From: Roseateles puraquae
GTDB taxonomy: Bacteria; Pseudomonadota; Gammaproteobacteria; Burkholderiales; Burkholderiaceae_C
Length of the DNA stretch: 64,000 bases
Direction: 5' to 3'
Assembly: GCF_002205845.1 (NCBI RefSeq)
Contig: NZ_NISI01000001.1
Location: forward strand, 992,001 to 1,056,000
Made by a program: the position numbers and the translations under genes. Positions 41,847-50,021 of the stretch are shown piece by piece. Below the pieces are notes generated by a model. It was not told the origin of the DNA, made no database searches, and saw only the letters and a program-made list of their open reading frames with translations. How positions within the stretch are numbered: the stretch's first letter is position 1; every line of letters starts with the position of its first letter.

Positions 41847-43294
41847 AACGACAAGAACAGACAGTCATGACCAACGAGACCATGCAGAAGATTGACGCGG
41901 CAACGCCCGAGGCCCAGTCCGCCGACCTGGTGGCCGACAACATCGCCCAGCTCAAGGCGCTCTTTCCGGAACTCCTGACCGAGGGACCAAACGGGGCCGC
42001 CGTCAACCTGGATGTATTGAAAGCCCTGGTGGGGGACGCCACGGTCGCCGATGCGGATGAGAAGTACGGCCTGAACTGGCATGGCAAGCGCCGGGCGCGG
42101 CAACTGGCCCTGACGCCGAGCACCGGCACGCTGCGTCCCTGCCCCGAGGAGAGCGTGGACTGGGACGGCACCCAGAACCTGATGATCGAGGGCGACAACC
42201 TCGAAGTGCTTAAGCTGCTGCAGAAGAGCTATGCCGGCAAGGTCAAGCTCATCTACATCGACCCGCCGTACAACACGGGCAACGACTTCGTTTACCCAGA
42301 TTCCTTCCAAAACAGTATCCAGACCTACCTCGAGCTGACTGGCCAAAAGGAGGAAGGCCAGAAGACCAGTAGCAACACGGAGGCCAGCGGTCGATTCCAT
42401 ACCGATTGGCTGAACATGCTCTACCCACGCCTCAAGTTGGCACGGAACCTATTGCAGGACGATGGCGTGCTATGCGTTTCGATTGACGATGTGGAGCAAG
42501 CCAACCTACGCAAGGTGTGCGACGACCTCTTCGGTGAGGAGACCCTAGAGCTGAAGGAGTTGTTCAACGGCGATGCGCCGTTCGATACCCCGAAGCCCGT
42601 ACGCCTCATGCGCAGATTGATCGAGTTGTTCTGCGGGCGCGATGACCTCATCCTCGACTTCTTTTGCGGATCGGCATCCTTCGGTCACGCTGCGATGGAG
42701 TGCAATGCGGCCGGCGAGGACTCCGCTCTCCGATTCATCTTGGTTCAGCTGCCGGAGCCTGTGACTCGCGTCGGCTACCGAACCATCGCTGACATTTCCA
42801 AAGAACGCCTGCGGCGTGCAGGATCGAAGGTGAAGGCAGACCACCCGGAAGCGCAGGTCGATGTCGGTTTTCGCGTTTTTAAGCTCGATGAGTCAAACAT
42901 TCGTGCATGGATACCGAAGGCGGCAGAGTTGGGACAGTCCTTACTCGAGCATCAAGAGCATCTGCTTCCAGGTCGCACTGAGCAAGACCTCCTGTCCGAA
43001 CTGCTGCTCAAGCTCGGCCTCGACCTCTGTGTCCCCATGCAACAGCAGGGGATCGCCGGTAAGTCCGTCCACGCGGTCGGCGCCGGTGTGCTGCTGGCCT
43101 GCTTGGCCGAAAGCATCACCACGGCTGAGGTGGAGCAACTGGCCGACGGCATCGTGCAATGGCACCATCAGCTCGCGCCAGCCGGCGAGACGACTTGCGT
43201 GTTTCGCGACAGCGCCTTTGCCGATGACGTGGCCAAGACCAATATGGCCGCCATCCTGCAGCAGCACGGCATCAAGAACGTGCGGAGCCTGTGA
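41843..43294 (+). CDS. type III DNA methyltransferase Mod, internally deleted
   Basis: This 483-residue protein is shorter than usual Mod (600-680). It has motif IV DPPYNTGNDFVY (residues 140-151), SGRFHTDWLNMLYPRLKLAR, and then DDLFGEE at 227-233 joins directly to LELKELFNGDAPFDTPKPV. The AdoMet motif is at 272-279 (DFFCGSAS) and the C-terminus is normal (FADDVAKTNMAAILQQHG). In known Mods the central target-recognition domain lies between DDLFGEE and LKELF, so about 130-180 residues have been lost in frame. It should not recognise the original target. ATG 41867 is an alternative start. Confidence 0.85.
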   Translation: MKRQEQTVMTNETMQKIDAATPEAQSADLVADNIAQLKALFPELLTEGPNGAAVNLDVLKALVGDATVADADEKYGLNWHGKRRARQLALTPSTGTLRPCPEESVDWDGTQNLMIEGDNLEVLKLLQKSYAGKVKLIYIDPPYNTGNDFVYPDSFQNSIQTYLELTGQKEEGQKTSSNTEASGRFHTDWLNMLYPRLKLARNLLQDDGVLCVSIDDVEQANLRKVCDDLFGEETLELKELFNGDAPFDTPKPVRLMRRLIELFCGRDDLILDFFCGSASFGHAAMECNAAGEDSALRFILVQLPEPVTRVGYRTIADISKERLRRAGSKVKADHPEAQVDVGFRVFKLDESNIRAWIPKAAELGQSLLEHQEHLLPGRTEQDLLSELLLKLGLDLCVPMQQQGIAGKSVHAVGAGVLLACLAESITTAEVEQLADGIVQWHHQLAPAGETTCVFRDSAFADDVAKTNMAAILQQHGIKNVRSL

Positions 43295-43306
43295 GGAGGG
43301 CTGACG

Positions 43307-44422
43307 ATGCAACCTTACACCCCTGACGTCCTGCCGCTGCAGGCACTCGACCATGCCCTGCTGCTCCCGCTCGTGGGGCGGGCGAACGCGGCGCTGGCGC
43401 GGTATGACGGGCTGCTGGCCGGTATCCCCAACCCGGCGGTCATGCTCTCGCCGCTGACGACGCAGGAAGCGGTGTTGTCGTCCAAGATCGAGGGCACCCA
43501 GGCCACGGTGGACGAGGTGCTGGAGCAGGAAGCCGGTCTGCTGAAGGAAGGCGAGAAGTACAAGGACATCCAGGAGATTTCCAACTACCGCCTCGCGCTG
43601 TTCCAGGCGCGCAAGTACCTTGAGGCCTACCCCATCCGGCTGGGCTTTATCCGCGAGCTGCACCGCACGTTGATGGACAGCGTGCGCGGGCAGGACAAGA
43701 CGCCCGGCGAGTTCCGCCTCGACCAGAACTGGATCGGCAAGATCGGCTGCACCATCGAGCAGGCGACCTTTGTGCCCCCCAATCCGCTGCAGTTGCCGGA
43801 CTACCTCCGCGCATGGGAGCAGTACATGGACTCGGACGATCTGGACTTCCTCATCCAGACGGCCGTCGTACATGCGCAGTTCGAGCTGCTGCACCCGTTC
43901 AAGGACGGCAACGGCCGGATCGGGCGCATCCTGATCCCTCTGTTCCTGTACCAGAAGAAGGTGCTGTCGCAGCCGATGTTCTACCTGTCAGAGTACCTGG
44001 AGAACCACCGCGACGAGTATTACGAGCGGCTCAAGGGCATCTCGGCCGCCGGCGACTGGAACGGCTGGATCGCGTACTTCCTGCGCGCGATCACCGAACA
44101 GGCCGGGCAGAACGGTACGCGGGTCGTGGCCATCAAGGCGCTCTACGAGGAGATGAAGGGCGTCATCCACGAGACCACCCGGTCGCAGTACACCGTGCAT
44201 CTGCTCGATGCCATCTTCTCCAAGCCCATCTTCAAGACCTCAGACTTGGCGCAGAAGCTGTCCGAGGACCATGGCATCCACGAGAAGACGGCTCCAGCAC
44301 TGTTACGCCAGCTCCGCGATGCGGGCGTGCTGAAGGAACTGCAGGCGGGTAGCGGCCGCAGGTCAGCAACGCTGTGCTTCCCCAGGCTCATCAACTTGGC
44401 CGAGGGGCGCCAGGTGCTGTGA
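43307..44422 (+). CDS. Fic-family protein (predicted AMP/NMP transferase)
   Basis: This 371-residue protein has an intact Fic motif HPFKDGNGRIGR (196-207) and an N-terminal inhibitory helix motif SSKIEGT (58-64) that marks class II autoinhibited Fic proteins. An N-terminal DUF4172-like/Fic_N helix bundle precedes it, and a C-terminal winged helix follows (about 295-360, IFKTSDLAQKLSEDHGIHEKTAPALLRQLRDAGVL). Such proteins transfer AMP to protein hydroxyls. A GGAGGG precedes the ATG. It sits between mod and res, a frequent place for extra genes in type III loci, and is apparently complete. Confidence 0.9.
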   Translation: MQPYTPDVLPLQALDHALLLPLVGRANAALARYDGLLAGIPNPAVMLSPLTTQEAVLSSKIEGTQATVDEVLEQEAGLLKEGEKYKDIQEISNYRLALFQARKYLEAYPIRLGFIRELHRTLMDSVRGQDKTPGEFRLDQNWIGKIGCTIEQATFVPPNPLQLPDYLRAWEQYMDSDDLDFLIQTAVVHAQFELLHPFKDGNGRIGRILIPLFLYQKKVLSQPMFYLSEYLENHRDEYYERLKGISAAGDWNGWIAYFLRAITEQAGQNGTRVVAIKALYEEMKGVIHETTRSQYTVHLLDAIFSKPIFKTSDLAQKLSEDHGIHEKTAPALLRQLRDAGVLKELQAGSGRRSATLCFPRLINLAEGRQVL

Positions 44423-44426
44423 GCTA

Positions 44427-44518
44427 GTGGAGTCCCCATCCGCCTCTGGCGAGCTTGTGGAGTTCAAAAGACTTTTCGTACTCCACAAATTGTTTAGAGG
44501 CATCCGTAGGCTCCACAA
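44427..44518. repeat. four CTCCAC(AA) sites between fic and res
   Basis: GTGGAGT (44427-44433), TTGTGGAGT (44455-44463), ACTCCACAA (44480-44488) and CTCCACAA (44511-44518) lie in the gap. The second and third form a 9-bp inverted repeat with a 16-bp spacer. They could be operators for the winged helix of the Fic protein or for another regulator. The rest of the gap (to 44613) is AT-rich. Confidence 0.5.
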
Positions 44519-44613
44519 AACCTCTGCAGCCGGCGAAATACAAATTTTAATTCGCAAGTCATTGATTTATATGGGATTTGTCTCATTGATGCAAGCCTAC
44601 AAGTGATCGAGCC

Positions 44614-45168
44614 ATGAAGCTTCATTTCGAGCCAGACCTGGACTACCAGCAGCAGGCCATCGAGTCCGTCTGCGACCTGTTCCGGGGCCAAGAGGTATGC
44701 CGGACGGAGTTCACCGTCACCATGCGCCTGCCCGATCAGCAGCTCACCTTAGGCGTGGCGGAAACCGACCTGGGCGTGGGCAACCGCCTCACGCTTCTCG
44801 ACGATCAACTGCTGAAGAACCTGCAGGACGTTCAGCTGCGCAACGGCCTCGCGCCGGCCGGCACGCTGGCGTCCGGTGACTTCACGGTAGAGATGGAGAC
44901 CGGGACCGGGAAGACCTATGTCTACCTGCGCACGATCTTCGAGCTGAACAAGCGCTACGGCTTCACCAAGTTCGTGATCGTCGTGCCTTCGGTGGCCATC
45001 AAGGAAGGGGTCTACAAGTCGTTGCAGATCACCGAGGAACACTTCAAGGCCTTGTACGCCGGCGTGCCGGTGGACTTCTTCCTGTACGACTCGGCCAAGC
45101 TGGGCCAGGTGCGCAACTTCGCCACCAGCTCTGCCATCCAGGTGATGGTGGTTAACGAGTCACATTGA
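44614..45168 (+). pseudogene. type III restriction endonuclease Res, truncated
   Basis: 184 residues of a protein that normally has 900-1000. They contain the Q-motif region (FEPDLDYQQQAIESVCDLF), Walker A METGTGKTYVYLRT (94-107) and FVIVVPSVAIKEGV. The family sequence stops at VMVVN, followed by ESH and a stop. The DEAD box, other helicase motifs and the PD-ExK nuclease domain are missing, so restriction activity is lost. With the damaged mod it shows a decayed R-M system. Confidence 0.88.
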
Positions 45169-45571
45169 GTGCTTGCCGGCCTTCAGGCAGAACCTCGTAA
45201 TCCCACTTCTCGCCGCCTTCTTCGAACACCTCTCTCAGCATTTCAACTCGGGTTAGGTAAGCGCCATGCGAAACAGCAGCCAAGGCATTGGAAAGGTGGG
45301 CAGAGAAGTGAAAGAACTCGTCGTGTTCGAACCGACCAAGAGTTTCGCGAGCAAAGCTGCCTTCTTCAGAATCCGCCAATTCAGGATTTGTCACCAGCTC
45401 TGAAAACCTCAGAGCAAGCTCTCCAGTTTTAGGATCAATGCAGCGGACAAGTCGCAGATTCCGGCGGTAGAAACGCCATCGCCGGTGCATTTCATTCAAA
45501 TGAAAAACAAACGGCCACGCTTCATCTGAAACCTCCGCTCCGGAGACGGTCAAGTACGGCATCACGTCCAT
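45152..45571 (-). CDS. hypothetical protein, possibly 3'-truncated
   Basis: This minus-strand frame reaches the res fragment and its last few codons and stop come from res DNA read backwards (the junction is near 45155-45170). The likely start is the ATG at 45571 (MDVMPYLTVSGAEV), with 45562 and 45604 as alternatives. The sequence FHLNEMHRRWRFYRRNLRLVRC and FEHDEFFHFSAHLSNALAAVSHGAYL looks like a true folded helical protein but matches no family I recognise. Confidence 0.5.
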   Translation of the reverse strand: MDVMPYLTVSGAEVSDEAWPFVFHLNEMHRRWRFYRRNLRLVRCIDPKTGELALRFSELVTNPELADSEEGSFARETLGRFEHDEFFHFSAHLSNALAAVSHGAYLTRVEMLREVFEEGGEKWDYEVLPEGRQALNVTR

Positions 45572-45663
45572 GCGCCCCTCGCGCACCCCCGAAAGAACCG
45601 CCACGCCAGCCCGTCAGGGAAACGGGTTTTCGGGAGCTAACCTAGGCGCGACGAAAGCTAACT

Positions 45664-47064
45664 CTACGCTGCGCGTGAAGCTCCCAACGTGATGACGTTG
45701 GACGCGGGCGCCTCACCGCTTACCAGCGCCTGCAACCGCTCGCCCAGTGCTTCAAAGGCGCGGGCCTGTTCCACCGGCCGGCGGTCGCGGATATAGGTAC
45801 GGCGCACGCGGTTCTCGATGACGTGGTTCAGGCACTCGTCAATCACATCGCCGCTGATGCCCATGCCCGCCATGAGCGTGGCCGCGGTCCGGCGCAGGTC
45901 GTGAGCGGTCCACCGTCCACCCGGCAAGCTGAGGCTATCGGTGCGCTTGCTTCGGCCGCTCATGCGCTTCTCGGGCGGGCGCTGGCGGTCGGACAACTGC
46001 TTGCCGAAGCTCTTGACGCACACCGGGCCGTCGCCGGCCGTGTTGGGAAACACCCAGGGCAGCGGCTTGCCGTCCTTGTCGTTCTCACGGAGTGCAGCGA
46101 GGGCCTGAAAGTGCTTCAAGGCGAAGGCGGATAGGTGGATGGTGTGATCCCGGCCATTCTTGGTGGTGGGCAGATACCAGCGGGCCGCGTCTAGATCGAC
46201 GTGCTTCCATTCGGCCGCCGTCAGCTCGCCCACGCGCACGCCGGTCGCGAGGATGACCCATACAGCCGCCACGCTGCGCGGGCTCATGCGGGCCAGCGGC
46301 AGGGCGGCTGCAAGGGCCTGGACTTCCTCAGCGGACAAGGTGCGCTCCCGCTCGGTTTCCTGGCCGCCCACATCGCGTTTGCTCAACACGTCCAGCGGGT
46401 TGCGCTCCACCAGATCGCGCTTGAGAGCGAACTGAAACATCTGCTTGAGTGACGCCAGCAGCACGTTGGCAGTGCGCAGCTTGCCGGCCGCCGTCACCTC
46501 GTCCAGCACGGCCAGCACGTCGGCCTTGCGCACGTCAGCGACAGCCACGTCACCCAGCGGACCAAACACCCGCCGTTCGAACTGCTCGCGAATGTATGTG
46601 CCGCCGTCCTTGCGGCCTCGCGCCTTGCCATCCGCGCCCACATGGGGAGCCAGCTCGACCCGCTGCCAGTGATCGAACAGGCCCCGCACCGTGAGGCGCC
46701 GCCGGGCCTCTTCCTCGGCCTGCTGCTTGCGGGCCGCATCGGCCTGGATCTTGAGTTGACGCAGGGCGCGAGGGTCATTGCCTTCGGAGCGCTGGCGCCA
46801 CAGCTTCTCGGCTTCCTGGCGGGCATCTGCCAAGCTCTTGCGCGGGTAGTGTCCGGCGGGGTCGTCCGGGAACATGCGATGCCACTGCTGCGCGCCCGTA
46901 GCCGGGTCGGTGAGGCGCAAGTACCAGTAAGCCACGTCCTCACGGTCGCGCTTGCGCAGGTATAGGCCGCCACCATCGTGCAGCGGCTTACCCGCGTCGC
47001 CGGTCTTGACGTAGGCCGCCACCGCCTTCTCGGTGAGCGTCCTCAGCTTCGCAGTCCGCGCCAT
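45664..47064 (-). CDS. int: tyrosine-type site-specific integrase of the island (P4-like)
   Basis: This 466-residue protein has an N-terminal DUF4102-like arm-binding domain (KPLHDGGGLYLRKR), a core-binding domain (LFDHWQRVELAPHVG) and the catalytic domain with Arg in ATGVRVGELTAAEW, HDLRRTAATLMAGMG, a His in DECLNHVIENRV and the nucleophile Tyr in RRTYIRD. All catalytic residues appear intact. It reads away from attR, its start being 172 bp from the right repeat. It should catalyse insertion at the tRNA-Pro 3' end. Confidence 0.93.
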   Translation of the reverse strand: MARTAKLRTLTEKAVAAYVKTGDAGKPLHDGGGLYLRKRDREDVAYWYLRLTDPATGAQQWHRMFPDDPAGHYPRKSLADARQEAEKLWRQRSEGNDPRALRQLKIQADAARKQQAEEEARRRLTVRGLFDHWQRVELAPHVGADGKARGRKDGGTYIREQFERRVFGPLGDVAVADVRKADVLAVLDEVTAAGKLRTANVLLASLKQMFQFALKRDLVERNPLDVLSKRDVGGQETERERTLSAEEVQALAAALPLARMSPRSVAAVWVILATGVRVGELTAAEWKHVDLDAARWYLPTTKNGRDHTIHLSAFALKHFQALAALRENDKDGKPLPWVFPNTAGDGPVCVKSFGKQLSDRQRPPEKRMSGRSKRTDSLSLPGGRWTAHDLRRTAATLMAGMGISGDVIDECLNHVIENRVRRTYIRDRRPVEQARAFEALGERLQALVSGEAPASNVITLGASRAA

Positions 47065-47235
47065 CGCTACCCCTTTGCATTCAGTTCGGCAACAGAACCG
47101 GCAACAGAATTCTGGCGGCTAGTGGCGGTTCCTGGCAACCGTCAGCGAACAACGCACGGAGCTAAAGCGTTGTCTCGCAATGGGTTTTACTTGTTGACCT
47201 GGACACTGGCGAACGTCCAAAAACGTCGCCTCGAC

Positions 47236-47286
47236 TGCATGGGGTGCAAGGGGTAGCGAGTTCGAATCCCGCCGTCCCGACCATTT
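47236..47286. repeat. attR: right attachment repeat
   Basis: This copy of the 3' part of tRNA-Pro matches 30629-30679 with one change (A at 47255). The tRNA 5' half is missing, so it cannot make a tRNA. It is followed by the probable original tRNA terminator. Confidence 0.92.
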
Positions 47287-47299
47287 ATTGAGTAGATCA

Positions 47300-47331
47300 A
47301 CGGGTCACGTCGAAAGGCGTGACCCGTTTTT
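47300..47331 (+). terminator. original chromosomal terminator of tRNA-Pro, displaced by the island
   Basis: The stem ACGGGTCACGTC / GGCGTGACCCGT (one G-T pair) with tetraloop GAAA ends in TTTTT. It corresponds to 30696-30727 with compensatory stem changes. Confidence 0.8.
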
Positions 47332-47452
47332 CGCTGGGGAATCGCCATTCGATGTGGTAGCAGCAACCCACCAGGGTTTCATCTCACTCAACAGATGGAA
47401 CATCGACACCGCCCGGCACGCTCCCAGCAAACAATGCTGCCGCGCAGGCATG

Positions 47453-47487
47453 AAAAAAGCACTTAGGCCGCTTGGCGCTAAGTGCTT
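47453..47487 (-). terminator. terminator of the tRNA-Lys transcript
   Basis: On the minus strand, AAGCACTTAG / CTAAGTGCTT (10 bp, 11-nt loop) is followed by TTTT. It lies 18 bp after the end of tRNA-Lys(CTT). Confidence 0.8.
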
Positions 47488-47504
47488 CATTCATCAAGGA
47501 AATT

Positions 47505-47580
47505 TGGTGGGCCCTGTAGGATTCGAACCTACGACCAACGGATTAAGAGTCCGCTGCTCTACCAACTGAGCTAAGAGCCC
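47505..47580 (-). tRNA. tRNA-Lys (anticodon CTT)
   Basis: This 76-nt cloverleaf has CCA encoded and acceptor arms GGGCTCT / AGGGCCC with one T-G pair. The anticodon loop ACTCTTAA gives CTT. The T loop is TTCGAAT. It is followed by a minus-strand terminator. Confidence 0.95.
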
Positions 47581-47668
47581 TTGATTCAGCGAGGCAACCT
47601 TGCTGAGCCAACGATTATAGCGCCTTTTCAGACGCTGGATCAAGTTTCGAGAAACAAGATCCAAATTC

Positions 47669-47744
47669 TGGTGGGATGTGCAGGATTCGAACCTGCGACC
47701 AACGGATTAAAAGTCCGCTGCTCTACCGACTGAGCTAACATCCC
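47669..47744 (-). tRNA. tRNA-Lys (anticodon TTT)
   Basis: This 76-nt tRNA has CCA encoded, with the anticodon loop ACTTTTAA giving TTT. The D arm and T arm are canonical. It lies 88 bp upstream of tRNA-Lys(CTT) on the same strand, and the two are probably cotranscribed. Confidence 0.96.
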
Positions 47745-47819
47745 GCGTCAAGCAGAGCCTGCCATTATAGGCAGTTTTTTTTGAGCCGCGCAAGCTTTCT
47801 TCAGAATTTGTTGGCCTGT

Positions 47820-48605
47820 TCAGCGCCCCACCGAGCGGGCCAGGTGAAGACGCTGCCATTCGGCGGCGGCACAGAAGCCAAACGTCGCCGTCACGGCCAC
47901 GCTCGACCCATAGCCGTGGCAGTTCAGGCTGCCATCCACCTCACAGGCCTCGCCCTCCTCTTGCGGCGGCAAATGAACCGGCTCACGCGAGTACACGCAG
48001 GCAACGCCCATGCGGCCTGACCGCGGAGCGGCATGCTGCTTGCGCAGCCGCTGGCGCAGGGCCGCCAGCAATGGATCGTGCGTGGTTTCGCTCAGGTCGT
48101 CGATCTGCACACGATGCGGCTCGCGCTTGCCTCCCGCAGCACCGACGGTCACGAAAGGAAGACCCTGCTCCCGCGACCAAGCCGCCAGGACGGCCTTGGC
48201 TCGCACCTGGTCGCAGCAGTCGATCAGGCCATCGACACGCTCGTCGCCAAGCAGCGCGGGCCAGTTGTCCGGCTCCACGAATTCTTCGATGACCCGCACG
48301 GCGCATCCCGGGTGGATGTCGGCAATGCGCAGGCGGAGCGCTTCGGCCTTGGCCATGCCCACGGTCGACCCCAGGGCCTGGATCTGGCGGTTGATGTTGG
48401 ATTCGGAGACCTGATCGAGGTCGATCAGCGTCAGGGCCGCCACGCCGCTTCGGGCCAGCGCCTCGACGGCCCAGGAGCCGACACCCCCCAGGCCCACCAC
48501 CACCACATGCGCACGGCGGAGTTGTCGGTAGGCCGCGTCGCCATGCAGGCGACGCAGACCTCCGAAGCGCCGCTCCAGATCAGCGTCTTGCTGATCCAGC
48601 ATCAC
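47820..48605 (-). CDS. tcdA: tRNA threonylcarbamoyladenosine dehydratase
   Basis: This 261-residue ThiF/E1-like protein has the ATP-binding loop VVGLGGVGSWAVEALARSG, then LIDLDQVSESNINRQ, and DCCDQVRAKA. The C-terminal part with SLNCHGYGSSVAVTATFG is typical of TcdA (CsdL). It cyclises t6A37 to ct6A in ANN-decoding tRNAs. Its start overlaps the cpoB stop by 4 nt, so it is the last gene of the tolB-pal-cpoB transcript. Confidence 0.93.
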   Translation of the reverse strand: MMLDQQDADLERRFGGLRRLHGDAAYRQLRRAHVVVVGLGGVGSWAVEALARSGVAALTLIDLDQVSESNINRQIQALGSTVGMAKAEALRLRIADIHPGCAVRVIEEFVEPDNWPALLGDERVDGLIDCCDQVRAKAVLAAWSREQGLPFVTVGAAGGKREPHRVQIDDLSETTHDPLLAALRQRLRKQHAAPRSGRMGVACVYSREPVHLPPQEEGEACEVDGSLNCHGYGSSVAVTATFGFCAAAEWQRLHLARSVGR

Positions 48606-49381
48606 TTGATCGCGCGCAGGCGCTCCTTGGCGGCTTGCGCGGCCTCGGTCGAGGGGTAGGCCTTGATCAAGTCTTCCAGGCTGCGCCGGGCCGACTTGTT
48701 GTCCTTCAGCTCGATCTGGCAGTTGGCCAGCGCCAGCAGGGCTTCAGCGGCTCGCGGGTGATCGGGGTTGCCGGCGATGAAGCCCTTGAAGGTCGCGATC
48801 GCGTCCTTGTAGTCGCGCTTGCCGTACTGGGCGTTGCCCAGCCAGAAGCGCACCGAGTCGGTATAGCCGCTGGCCGAGTAGCGCTTCAGGAAGGCATTGA
48901 GGGCTGCCACCGCGTCCGCGAACTCGCCACGGCGCACAAGCCCGATGGCGGCCTCGTACTGGTTGCGCTCGTCCGGGCTGACCTGGAACTCACGCCCATC
49001 GAGGCTGACCTTCTGCGGCTCCAGCGGCTTCAGGCGGGCTTCGACAGACTGCGACTGATCCGTCAGCTTGCGCTGCGTGTCGGCCAGGTCACGGGCCAGT
49101 TGCTCGTTCTGGCCACGCAGCTTGGCAATCTCGGCGCGCAGGGCGTCGATCTGGCCGTTCAGATCAAGCAGGCTGCGGCGCAGGGGCTGCAGTTGTTCCT
49201 GGATGACCGCGTTGAGCTGATCACTGCGCTGCTTGGCAGCGTCCTCGTTGGCCTGGACCTTGTTGCGCAGCTCAAGAATCGCCTTGCGGGCCTCATCGTC
49301 TTCGAAGAGGCCCGCACGCGCGGGCTGCATGAAGGCCGCACCCACGGCCAGGGCCGCGAGCGTCAGTCGCAGAACGCGCAT
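48602..49381 (-). CDS. cpoB: Tol-Pal system periplasmic protein CpoB (YbgF)
   Basis: This protein has about 259 residues, with a signal peptide RVLRLTLAALAVGAAFMQPARA. A coiled-coil trimerisation region follows (LRNKVQANEDAAKQRSDQLN to ARDLADTQRKL), then three TPR-like repeats (YEAAIGLVRRGEFADAVAALNAFLKRY, YTDSVRFWLGNAQYGKRDYKDAI, PRAAEALLALANCQIEL). CpoB links outer-membrane constriction with septal peptidoglycan synthesis. ATG 49381 is used, and the GTG at 49390 overlapping the pal stop is possible. Confidence 0.92.
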   Translation of the reverse strand: MRVLRLTLAALAVGAAFMQPARAGLFEDDEARKAILELRNKVQANEDAAKQRSDQLNAVIQEQLQPLRRSLLDLNGQIDALRAEIAKLRGQNEQLARDLADTQRKLTDQSQSVEARLKPLEPQKVSLDGREFQVSPDERNQYEAAIGLVRRGEFADAVAALNAFLKRYSASGYTDSVRFWLGNAQYGKRDYKDAIATFKGFIAGNPDHPRAAEALLALANCQIELKDNKSARRSLEDLIKAYPSTEAAQAAKERLRAIK

Positions 49382-49386
49382 GTCGA

Positions 49387-49917
49387 TCACTTGTCCTTGA
49401 GCTCGACGCGGCGGTTCTTGGCCCAGACTTCTTCACCCGTGCCCTGGACGGCCGGGCGCTCCTTGCCGAAGCTCACCGCCTCGACCTGGTTGGCGGCCAC
49501 GCCCAGCAGCGTCAGCGACTTGGCCACGGCTTCGGCACGACGCTGGCCCAGGGCCAAGTTGTACTCGCGGCCGCCGCGCTCGTCGGTGTGGCCTTCCAGG
49601 TTCAGGGCAGCCTTCTTGTTGGCGTTCAGGCGCTTGGCGTGCAGGTCGATCAGGGGGCGGTACTCCTCCTTGACCACGTCGCTGTCGAAATCGAAGTAGA
49701 CGACGCGCTTGTCCTGCACTTGCTGGGTGTACTGCGCGAACAGGTCCACCGTGGGCACGGCGGTCTGGGCAGGTTGTGCGGGCTGGGCCGGGGCCGTGAC
49801 GGCAGGCTTGGACTCGGCGGTCTTGACCGGCGCGGGATCATCCAGCTTGACGTTGGAGGCGCAGCCGGCGAGCACGGCGGCAGCAGTCAGGGTGAGCGCA
49901 TAGCGGGTCAGGTTCAT
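49387..49917 (-). CDS. pal: peptidoglycan-associated lipoprotein Pal
   Basis: This 176-residue protein has the lipobox LAGC after NLTRYALTLTAAAV, a Pro/Ala-rich linker, and an OmpA-like domain (VVYFDFDSDVV, GHTDERGGREYNLALGQRRAEAV, WAKNRRVEL). It anchors the outer membrane to peptidoglycan and binds TolB. ATG 49917 is chosen over an upstream GTG because it begins the signal peptide. Confidence 0.96.
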   Translation of the reverse strand: MNLTRYALTLTAAAVLAGCASNVKLDDPAPVKTAESKPAVTAPAQPAQPAQTAVPTVDLFAQYTQQVQDKRVVYFDFDSDVVKEEYRPLIDLHAKRLNANKKAALNLEGHTDERGGREYNLALGQRRAEAVAKSLTLLGVAANQVEAVSFGKERPAVQGTGEEVWAKNRRVELKDK

Positions 49918-50021
49918 TCGAATGTTCTCCACAACGGACGGGGCAGGAAAGAGGTTGGACTCACGTCACCATCGGCGGCGCGGGCGTTGCATTGTCCAAC
50001 AACGTCCGCGCTGTCAAGTTA

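Noticed and set aside
42657-42690. Mod inactivated because the AdoMet motif reads FCGSAS instead of FxGxG
   Set aside because: Type III Mod proteins often have FAGSAT-like versions, so this alone does not show loss. The missing target-recognition region is the stronger argument.
47236-47283. second tRNA-Pro gene
   Set aside because: Only the 3' part is present, without the acceptor 5' strand and D arm. It is the attR copy.
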